Shown piece by piece: positions 55,972 through 64,000 of a stretch of DNA of 64,000 nt (positions are counted from its first letter, which is position 1; every line of letters begins with the position of its first letter). A program made the position numbers and the translations under genes. The stretch covers positions 37,875,510 to 37,939,509 of the forward strand of contig CM060068.1 of assembly GCA_030533445.1 (NCBI GenBank). The letters run 5' to 3'. Source of the DNA: Cyprinodon diabolis. Its lineage: Eukaryota > Chordata > Actinopteri > Cyprinodontiformes > Cyprinodontidae. Below the pieces are notes generated by a model, which saw nothing but the letters and a program-made list of their open reading frames with translations, made no database searches and was not told the origin of the DNA.

Positions 55972-57219
55972 CACTATATTGCCAAAAGTATTTGCTCACC
56001 CATCCAAATTATTGGAATCAGGTGTTCCAATCACTTCCATGGCCACAGGTGTATAAATTCAAGCACCTAGGCATGCAGACTGTTTTTACAAACATTTGTG
56101 AAAGAATGGGTCGCTCTCAGGAGCTCAGTGAATTCCAGCGTGGAACTGTGATAGGATGCCACCTGTGCAACAAATCCAGTCGTGAAATTTCCTCGCTCCT
56201 AAATATTCCACAGTCAACTGTCAGCTGTATTATAAGAAAATGGAAGTGTTTGGGAACGACAGCAACTCAGCCACGAAGTGGTAGGCCACGTAAACTGACG
56301 GAGCGGGGTCAGCGGATGCTGAAGCGCATAGTGCGAAGAGGTCGCCAACTTTCTGCAGAGTCAATCACTACAGACCTCCAAACTTCATGTGGCCTTCAGA
56401 TTAGCTCAAGAACAGTGCGCAGAGAGCTTCATGGAATGGGTTTCCATGGTCGAGCAGCTGCATCCAAGCCATACATAACCAAGTGCAATGCAAAGCGTCG
56501 GATGCGGTGGTGTAAAGCACGCCGCCACTGGACTCTAGAGCAGTGGAGACGCGTTCTCTGGAGTGACGAATCGCGCTTCTCCATCTGGCAATCTGATGGA
56601 CGGGTCTGGGTTTGGCGGTTGCCAGGAGAACGGTACTTGTCTGACTGCATTGTGCCAAGTGTAAAGTTTGGTGGAGGGGGGATTATGGTGTGGGGTTGTT
56701 TTTCAGGAGCTGGGCTTGGCCCCTTAGTTCCAGTGAAAGGAACTCTGAATGCTTCAGCATACCAAGACATTTTGGACAATTCCATGCTCCCAACTTTGTG
56801 GGAACAGTTTGGAGCTGGCCCCTTCCTCTTCCAACATGACTGTGCACCAGTGCACAAAGCAAGGTCCATAAAGACATGGATGACAGAGTCTGGTGTGGAT
56901 GAACTTGACTGGCCTGCACAGAGTCCTGACCTCAACCCGATAGAACACCTTTGGGATGAATTAGAGCGGAGACTGAGAGCCAGGCCTTCTCGTCCAACAT
57001 CAGTGTGCGACCTCACAAATGCGCTTCTGGAAGAATGGTCAAAAATTCCCATAAACACACTCCTAAACCTTGTGGACAGCCTTCCCAGAAGAGTTGAAGC
57101 TGTTCTAGCTGCAAAGGGTGGACCGACGTCATATTGAACCCTATGGATTAGGAACGGGATGTCACTTAAGCTCATATGTGAGTCAAGGCAGGTGAGCAAA
57201 TACTTTTGGCAATATAGTG
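55972..57219 (+). mobile_element. Intact Tc1-like transposon inside the left arm
   Basis: 1248 bp with perfect 29-bp inverted ends beginning CACTATATTGCCAAAAGTAT. TA flanks both sides (55970-55971 and 57220-57221). The equivalent site in the right arm (near 58527-58540) is empty with a single TA, proving the boundaries and the insertion order. All parts needed for transposition appear present. Confidence 0.97.
56106..57137 (+). CDS. Tc1-like transposase, complete DD34E, 343 residues
   Basis: This is the cut-and-paste enzyme of the element; it would bind the terminal repeats and move the DNA into a TA site. The chosen ATG gives [20 protein letters not shown], the expected start of the paired-like DNA-binding region (two helix-turn-helix parts over about residues 5-115, with the GRPR linker in RSGRPRKL). 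Upstream codons in the same frame come from the terminal region and are not part of the protein. The catalytic residues are D154 (WSDESRF), D245 ([10 protein letters not shown]) and E280 ([13 protein letters not shown]), with 34 residues between the last two, the DD34E signature. The C-terminus is GGPTSY. The length matches the usual roughly 340, with no stop or shift. Confidence 0.95.
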   Translation: MGRSQELSEFQRGTVIGCHLCNKSSREISSLLNIPQSTVSCIIRKWKCLGTTATQPRSGRPRKLTERGQRMLKRIVRRGRQLSAESITTDLQTSCGLQISSRTVRRELHGMGFHGRAAASKPYITKCNAKRRMRWCKARRHWTLEQWRRVLWSDESRFSIWQSDGRVWVWRLPGERYLSDCIVPSVKFGGGGIMVWGCFSGAGLGPLVPVKGTLNASAYQDILDNSMLPTLWEQFGAGPFLFQHDCAPVHKARSIKTWMTESGVDELDWPAQSPDLNPIEHLWDELERRLRARPSRPTSVCDLTNALLEEWSKIPINTLLNLVDSLPRRVEAVLAAKGGPTSY

Positions 57220-57221
57220 TA

Positions 57222-58470
57222 GCACGAGTTTCCCATGTTTCTATGTGTTTTGCAGTTTTCAATCGGTTTTCACCTGTCAAAAATTGATTGAAGGCACAGT
57301 GTAGTCACTCAAAGGTTATTTATACCTAAATATGACTAGATTTCCTTCAGGAGATGCATGATTTAAAGATCTGAGCTCACAAAACAGCTTGGAACTCTTT
57401 TAAAGGACCATTGCAACACAAAATAGCCATTTTGACTTGCAAAAAATGTATTAAAGCCCAAATACTGTCATTCAAATGGGGATATCTGCCCAAATATGAC
57501 TTTATTTCATTCAGAAGCATCTTATTTTAAATAGAACAAGTCTTTTTTAGGCAAAAATCACCTTTCTTCAACCACATTTGGCCTTTAATCAATTTCTAGC
57601 AGGGCGTTTTGACCAGCCGACTTGCTAGAAACTGATTAAAGCCCAAATACTCTCATTTAAAGGGGATATATTTGTGCGGCCTGCCAGTAGCATGTGTTGC
57701 TATTGTCCCTCTGATATGTAAATAGTTATATCTTTGTGTGTTTTTAAAATTTTCATGTTTCATGTTCATGCTTTTGTCTGTATAAATCTCTTTAGATTAA
57801 AAGAAATACAATTATTTTGCACCAACACTTATGAATTGACTTTTTTTTCTTGGTATTTCTATGGCAGTAAAGTAGTATTTTTAAGAGATTGAACAACTTC
57901 TTGATTTCATGCAATTCCTGGGTAATTTGAAACCCAGCATTTCTTATATGAAATCATATAAGAAAAAGCCATTTTGCAAGTCAAAATGGCTTTGTAGTGT
58001 GGTAAAGAGTTCCAAGCTATTTTGTGAGCTCAGATCTTTAAATTATGGAGGTTCTGAATGAAATCAAGTCATATTTGGGCAGATATCCCCTTTAAATGAG
58101 AGTATTTGGGCTTTAATCAGTTTCTAGTAAGTCGGCTGAGGTCAAAACGCCCTGCTAGAAATTGATTAAAGGCCAAATGTGGTTGAAGAAAGGTGATTTT
58201 TGCCTAAAAAGGACTTGTTCTATTTAAAATAAGATGCTTCTGAATGAAATCAAGTCATATTTGGGCAGATATCCCCTTTGAATGACAGTATTTGGGCTTT
58301 AATACATTTTTTGCAAGTCAAAATGGCTATTTTGTGTTGCAATGGTCCTTTAAAAGAGTTCCAAGTTGTTTTGTGAGCTCAGATCTTTAAATCATGCATC
58401 TCCTGAAGGAAATCTAGTCATATTTAGGTAGAAATAACCTTTGAGTGACTACACTGTGCCTTTAATCAAT
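57222..58470. repeat. Inner stem and loop of the foldback element
   Basis: The words CATATTTGGGCAGATATCCC, GGGCTTTAATCAGTTTCTAG and GTGAGCTCAGATCTTTAAA recur several times on both arms. They form diverged direct repeats of roughly 150-200 bp as well as the inverted pairing. The unpaired loop is about 57672-58084, and its right edge (57960-58084) is itself an extra copy of the repeat. Confidence 0.8.
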
Positions 58471-58776
58471 TTTTGAAAGGTGAAAACCGATTGAAAACTG
58501 CAAAACACATAGAAACATGGGAAACTCGTGCTATATACGGCCAGATCAGATAAAAAACAATGCAGAGTAACGAGGATCGTTGCAAAAGGTATCATATCTT
58601 TATTGAAAACCCTCCAGTAAATCATGTTTATTGTAGTGTAGTCTCCAATGTCAGGGCTACACAAAGTCATCAGACCGAGTATAGAAACATGTCTATCACG
58701 TAACTGCCGTTACGTGACAAACTTTAAGCTTGCGAATCTTTAATTAGGCCTATATTATAATTTAATTAGGCCTATA

Positions 58777-58974
58777 TTATAATGCAACTGTGTGTATCTG
58801 CATGTCATGACTGTTTAATCCAGAGAAAAGCAGGTTTACGCTATCGCTCAGCGGGCTGCGGTGCGCGCTCCCGCGAGCGCAATCAGATTCTCGCAGACAT
58901 TCACTTTTTCGCACAACACCGGCATCAAAGTATTGCTTAATAGCAGCGTGTACCTCGTCATTTGTGGCGCTCAT
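58777..58974 (-). CDS. Short frame, possible transposase N-terminal exon (right arm)
   Basis: The inverted counterpart of the frame at 55529-55726. It differs in few codons (one Gly to Ser beside the donor-like GTGAAT, one Gly to Ser near the end). Conservation of an open frame in both arms may reflect recent duplication or gene conversion and need not mean selection. Confidence 0.4.
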   Translation of the reverse strand: MSATNDEVHAAIKQYFDAGVVRKSECLRESDCARGSAHRSPLSDSVNLLFSGLNSHDMQIHTVAL

Positions 58975-59096
58975 GATTTGGAAAAATGGAAACAAACCCC
59001 GTCTTTCCGGTTCAAAGAACGGACTAGTTCTTTTGTCCAATCAGAGATGATTCCTGTCGCCCGAGGGTACCTAGCATTTCCGTTTTGGTTAATGTC

Positions 59097-59365
59097 GCTG
59101 TGTTTTCTCTTTTTGTGTTGTGTTTTCTCTTTTTGTGTTGTGTTTTCTGATTTGCCGTTGTGTTTTTTGATTTGCCGTTGTGTTTTCTCTTTTTGTGTTG
59201 GGTTTTCTCTTTTTGTGTTGTGTTTTCTGATTTTCCGTTGTGTTTTCTCTTTTTGTGTTGTGTTTTCTCTTTTTGTGTTGTGTTTTCTGATTTGCCGTTG
59301 TGTTTCTCTTTTTGTGTTGTGTTTTCTCTTTTTGTGTTGTGTTTTCTCTTTTTGTGTTGTGTTTT
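59097..59365 (-). repeat. 20-bp minisatellite, right arm (about 13 units)
   Basis: The same two unit types as in the left arm, read on the minus strand, but only about a fifth as many. The junctions with the terminal repeat and with the inner unique sequence are the same. Confidence 0.97.
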
Positions 59366-59390
59366 GCACCTCAGGGCCACCGTACAACAG

Positions 59391-61230
59391 AAACAATAAT
59401 GCCCTCATTCAAGGATTGGCAAATAACACACAGCATAAAAAAACTACTGGAGGTCCGATTTGGAACGAAAGAAGAAAAACTAAAACAATGCTTGTTTGTA
59501 AAAAATGCAGTGAAGAAATATCTATTGTTCACCCCATTTTGATCATTCATCTCCAAGGTGCCACAAGAAATACAAAAACTACAAGAACTCCCTTTATTCT
59601 CTATTTCAGCTCTTGTCTTCTTCTGAGTTTGTATAATCGCTATCGCCCCGGAAACAGGTGAAGAGTATTTCAAAGAGGCCTTTTAATAAGCACAACCACG
59701 TTTCTAGAAACCTCTACATTCCTTCTCAGCATGAGGTCATGCAGGTTTCCCAATTTAACAAACATGGCAGGAAGTGTGAAGGATCCGGCTGGACCCATGC
59801 CACAACAAACAAGCTTGTCTGAAACATCTGACCTCTCATACAGACAGTCATGAGATGCTAAAACACCTCAAATTCACTCCCATGACTCTTGCATAACTGT
59901 TCATTTATAACCAAGCTGTTCAAGCTCATTTTTGCCTATTTTTGTTTTCCATTTTGCCACCATGAATCATTCCCTTTCATTGTTCTCCTTTTACACTCAC
60001 TTCACACCAGCTGATGTCTAAAGGAGTCATTTTCCCCTACAGCTAAAATGTGTTCTTCTGGTTTGTTTTTGACTTCAGACAAGGAAATACCTACATCAAC
60101 TTTAACAGGTAGCTGCCACTATCAATATAATTAAGATAATTCATACAGTGAGGTCCAGAAAGAATGAAAACACAGTATTAAAATTCTTAACATTGCAATC
60201 CATACCGAATTTTCTTTATGAGTGTAGTGCAGAGAATAAAAGCACAGGAATTGCAGCAATACCAAATACATACACTGTAATAACATACATCACATTATTG
60301 TAAACCTTCTCATTTTTAAATCTGATGTTCTTTAGGATACTAGAGCTGTAGTAGTGAGTGATAGGTTAAAAGAGAGTACATGGAAATCAGAGTAATGTCC
60401 TCCAGGGCATCTTTAGCTGTGATAAGATAGAGTATGACAACATTTAAACCCTGTAGTGCATCTGGTAACACAAGGACAGACGGCCGTCGCTGCAGGCTGA
60501 ATGTCTTCATTAAAGCCATTTGAGATGGTGTCAGCAAGTATTCAATATTTTCATGCCTTTGTTTCATCCTTAAAACTTTGTAATGTGAAGGACACACAAA
60601 GATGCAAAGCCTCTGACTGGTTTGTGCAATATCAATTCAAATAGTTACACCTGAGTTACTGGTATGGGATGTTTGAAAGCAAAATGTCAATGTGCTTAAA
60701 CAAAAAGAGGGAAACAATAAAAAACACATCCTCTCCACAGACGCATGACCCGACAAAGAAGAGCTACCTCCTCTGGACAAGACTATGCTGGACATCTATA
60801 TCTTATGGAGAAAGTACTTTTGAGGACCAGAATCTTCACATTTTGAATAAAGAAAATAGGTGGTCTGAGAGGGACGTGAAGTAAGCCATCTATAGTAAGA
60901 AAGAAAAACCAGCCTTAAACAGAGGGGGTGGACAAAAACCTACAATGCAGCAATTGAGTTAACCCCTTCCAGTTATCATTGCAGCCCCACCCCCTGTACA
61001 GGAGAGCAGAGGACCTCGTCTATTCAGCCAGGCCAACAATGCCGATTAATGACCGACCTTTAAGACACTTAGACAGGTATGGGGTATTGCAGTCTAAAAA
61101 AAGAAGACAAATGACCCCCATCTCAAAGGGGTGGACCCCTTTGTTTGTTCCACTTTGCATGTCTTCAAAACAAAAACAAGGCTTTGTTGGGCTAATGTAT
61201 AAAACCTCGAACTCAACGCTATTCCTGACA
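59391..61230. other. Intergenic, no gene seen
   Basis: Right flank of the foldback element. No supported gene or repeat. Confidence 0.45.
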
Positions 61231-61234
61231 TTTT

Positions 61235-61330
61235 GAATTGAAAAATCTTCCTGGAGGGGAAGCAAATCTTCTTCAAATTTGGCCCAGTGGATTGTTTTTA
61301 ATTTTCTTTTTTGGAATAAGGAAAGCCTGT
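61235..61330 (-). repeat. Dispersed repeat P, copy 4
   Basis: Inverse of AATCCACTGGGCCAAATTTG with TTGCTTCCCCTCCAGGAAGA. It shares the ATTCCAAAAAAGAAAATTAA word with 37270-37290. Confidence 0.65.
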
Positions 61331-61619
61331 TGTGAAACAGATTGATAGTGTTTGAGAACAGATTGATAGTGGTGAGATGGAAAAAAATTCCAGACACCCT
61401 AAAGCACAGATGGCCTCATTTACTCACTTTTCACTCTCAAAATGAGAAGTGACTTCTAAAGGACGGCCTGCACACTCCCAAATCGCTTTCCAAAAATCAG
61501 ATTGAAAAAGAGCTACCTGATCGTGTGGCCTAACAAAGATTAGTAAAACCATCCTCATCCAGGATGAGCAGACTGCAAACTCAATCAGTGGATCCATTCA
61601 GCTGGTATTCCTTAAAAAA
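61331..61619. other. Intergenic, no gene seen
   Basis: Short spacer. Confidence 0.4.
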
Positions 61620-61735
61620 CTTTAACCATTCAGTCTGGATGATCTGATTGAATTGTCTCTGTAAAATGCCATGAAATGACATTTTGTGAGCTGGTACTAT
61701 ATAAATAAATTTATTAAAATGAATTGAATAAACAA
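61620..61735 (+). repeat. L2-like 3' tail
   Basis: GATCTGATTGAATTGTCTCT and GTACTATATAAATAAATTTA followed by AATGAATTGAATAA are the reverse of the tail seen at 4408, so this copy is on plus. Confidence 0.6.
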
Positions 61736-61739
61736 CAAA

Positions 61740-63885
61740 GCTGTCTTTCATAGTTCTAATGTTGACTTTTCAAACACCAAATCTAGACTGGACAGGTTTG
61801 AAGGAGTCAGTTGAGTATTAAGGATAAACTGTGTAAAACAGTCTGGTGTGTGAGTAAAAGCAGTTTGTTCACTATAAAAATCGTATACAAATTGTGTTTG
61901 TTGTTTTGCTGGCCCTCCTTATGTGTCCTGCTGGATGAATTGCTGGTTCACTCTTGAAATAAGTTTTAGAAAGAAAAAAAAGTCAGAGCAAAAGAAGTCT
62001 GTAACAGGATACCTTTTTACTACTCTATACATTATTTCAACTCATTTTGCTAAAAAGCTCATGTTCTGCCCGATATCCCAGTGCCTGCATTCCTCCCTTT
62101 CGTCACCTTTTATAGACACTTTACTGCCCTGTCGTGACTCACTTCCAACATTTCTTTTACACACATTCACACATTCTTTACTGTAGCTGCAAGATAATAA
62201 CAAACCGGTCCAGTGATTAGGCACATCTGTCTGCCAATAGCCTGACTTCCCTGCTTTTACTGTAACATAAACCACCAAAAAGGTTGGTGGAGACCTTGGA
62301 GAGTACGAAATGAAGCTGTTTCAGTCACTAACTGACAGGTTTGAAGTTAATAACAGGGATACATTTCACAGTTTCACCTTATTTCGGTGCTACACTTCGG
62401 GGCTCTCACGTGTGACCCATAATGTTGGAGGTAATTACTGGTGTAGGTTTCCCAGTTTTACCCAAGTACTGAAGTTAATTACAAGGAAACATTTCATAAT
62501 TTGCTTTTACAAACCTAATATCCTGTCAGTGGTGTTCAAATGCCACCCTGGTGTACACCTTACCACTTTAACTTACTGGAGAAAGCATCAGCTGAGTGTG
62601 AAACAATACAGGAGAGAACAAGATGCTGCAGAACATTTTTCCTGTTTTACTTTACGTTTGATCATAGTTATATATTTCAGACTAACTGTTTATAGCACTC
62701 TATAAAAAGATTTAAAAAAAACTGAAATTAACCTTAAAAATCAACCTGGAGATAAATATTGAACCATGCAGGTATTCCTGCTAAATGTGATAAAGATATC
62801 ATTTGTTTTGGGACTGAGGACTGTTGTAAGACTTTGTTTTTACGCAGCAAACCAGGAATAAATGTTTTCGCTGAAAGCAGTGTTTTCATTTCAGATGTTA
62901 GTTTGGCAATGAGAGAATCGAAAACAAGAGTGTCATGGTTCTTGATGTGTTAGCTTACGATTTCTCTTCATGAAATCTGTTCCTGGCTGTTTTCTCCAAA
63001 TTCTTTTCAGACACCCTGAATCCCTGGTCTCCACCAGACATCAGTGTTGCCAAAAAAAAAAAAAACAGTTAACACAGGTGCAGAATGTCCATCTGCCACT
63101 TTACCAACTCCACTCAGTCAATTATGAGTAAGTATACCAACCCTCTTTTCCCCAAATCAACTATTTTGTTAAACCTCATCTTATGATCTCCCCTTCAGTC
63201 TGTTAGATCCTTTATACTTACTCTCTCTGTTTAAAAAAGCTCATGGGAATAGGATGCACAACACCTCTGTTATTGTATTTTATTTTTCTCCCTGGACATA
63301 AACTTTGAGAAAACATCATTTTACTGCTGAACAAAATGATGTTGACATCCGTGATGCAGAAAATGCCCAGGGATACATTGTCACATAAGTTGCGCACCAT
63401 CTCCTTAGTTTTGCTGCTACAGGCTTTTACTGCTGGAGGACATAGGGACCACTTTTCACCATTCTGCTTCATTCTATGCCTATCCTCCAGGTCTGCAGTA
63501 TTTGTTAGAACAACCCCTAACTTCATAAGCTCTCTGTGTTTTTCTTGCCATAACAGCTTCATCTGATCTGTTCCTATTTGGCCGTGACACCATCCTTGAG
63601 GAAAATATTAGTGATTCCTCCATTTTTAGATGACAGAGTTGGGCCTTATTTTCAGTGCTTAGTCCTGTTTCTCTCTTAGACATAGCTAAAGGCCCAGCTT
63701 TTAATGTGACTAACTGTATGGTCTCTTTAATCCTTTTTAAATATATTTAAAAAAAAAAACGGCTTATAAGTTATTGGTTTAAATGTTTGTCTTCGAGCAA
63801 AGTCACCTTTGGAGCTATTTTACAATTACATTTTCTGACATAGAAAAGCAGGAAAGTTTCTAAACATCAGCGCTTTTTTGTTCCT
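61740..63885. other. Intergenic, no gene seen
   Basis: No supported gene. Frames at 61923-62186, 62310-62705 and 63218-63562 have no recognisable domain. Confidence 0.4.
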
Positions 63886-63889
63886 TTAC

Positions 63890-64000
63890 TATGTCTCTTC
63901 TCTCTCCCAGTTCTCCCTTGTCAGATTGCAGCTAAGACTGAGCCTTGTTCTGCTGGAGGTTTCTTCCTTTTAAAGGAGCTTTTCCTCTCAACTGTCGCTG
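63890..64000 (+). repeat. L2 3'-region, cut by right edge
   Basis: GAGCCTTGTTCTGCTGGAGG, TTTCTTCCTTTTAAAGGAGC and CTCTCAACTGTCGCTG match, in inverse, the 3' region at 4580-4640. It continues beyond the window. Confidence 0.8.

Larger units (their letters stand above)
54142..59384. mobile_element. Foldback DNA element with 6-bp TSD and minisatellite arms
   Basis: The ends are TACGGTGGCCCTGAGGTGCA at 54142 and its exact inverse ending at 59384. CAACAG flanks both (54136-54141 and 59385-59390). The left arm runs to about 57670 and the right from about 58085, nearly identical in inverse, around a loop of about 400 bp. Taking out the Tc1 and equalising the minisatellites, the arms are about 1300 bp each. 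Each arm has, from outside in, the terminal repeat, a 20-bp minisatellite, a short CpG-rich frame, and AT-rich imperfect direct repeats. TAC-type ends with a 6-bp TSD fit the IS3EU superfamily as I remember it, but no complete transposase is present. The arrangement suggests an inverted duplication of one terminus of a larger autonomous element. Confidence 0.9.

Noticed and set aside
56429..57280. 283-codon minus-strand frame
   Set aside because: Antisense shadow of the intact Tc1 transposase.
58861..59661. 266-codon plus-strand frame crossing the right arm
   Set aside because: Runs antisense through the short frame, through the minisatellite and into flanking DNA; an artefact.

Overview
The window looks like a gene-poor, AT-rich stretch of a teleost fish genome. 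The case rests on its repeats: L2-type LINE fragments with the usual fish 3' tail, Tc1 elements, several hAT elements with 8-bp target duplications, Ty3/Gypsy elements and solo LTRs, and tRNA-derived SINEs. No complete host protein-coding gene, rRNA or tRNA gene was recognised. Most boundaries below were set by hand from terminal repeats and target-site duplications (TSDs).

Left part (1-22 kb): a decayed Sushi-like Gypsy integrase at the left edge; a solo LTR (family A, 951-1675); a Tc1 relic; an L2 LINE with an open reverse transcriptase frame but no endonuclease (4405-7233); and a very young Gypsy element (7766-12277) whose 141-bp LTRs differ at one base. That element keeps its primer-binding site, polypurine tract and 5-bp TSD, but has one in-frame TAG and a gag/pol frame change. 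Next come a hAT element (12902-14267) with an internal ATGG microsatellite, and three copies of a second LTR family (B). Two B copies carry a GT-AG intron-like block that is cleanly absent from the third, and the third is itself split by a 531-bp hAT MITE.

Middle (22-49 kb): a decayed Tc1; a second ATGG-bearing hAT copy inserted in a THAP-like N-terminal exon; a helicase-like promoter/exon remnant; a 1.2-kb terminal-inverted-repeat element with ATA flanks; two more hAT elements with exact 8-bp TSDs; a short minus-strand acidic exon ending in a splice-donor-like GTAAAG; a second family A solo LTR; and SINEs, one split by a 415-bp solo LTR.

Right part (49-64 kb): a decayed Tc1 (49583-50802), then the most striking object, a 5.2-kb foldback element (54142-59384) with a 6-bp TSD (CAACAG). 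Its two arms are near-identical inverted copies, each holding a terminal repeat, a 20-bp minisatellite and a short 65-codon frame. The left array has about 62 units and the right about 13. An intact Tc1 with an open DD34E transposase sits in the left arm, and the right arm preserves the empty site. The remainder holds LINE tails and unassigned sequence.

The window therefore reads as layered transposition: hAT in LTR, hAT in THAP exon, LTR in SINE, Tc1 in foldback. Family names come from recognised motifs and memory, not database searches.
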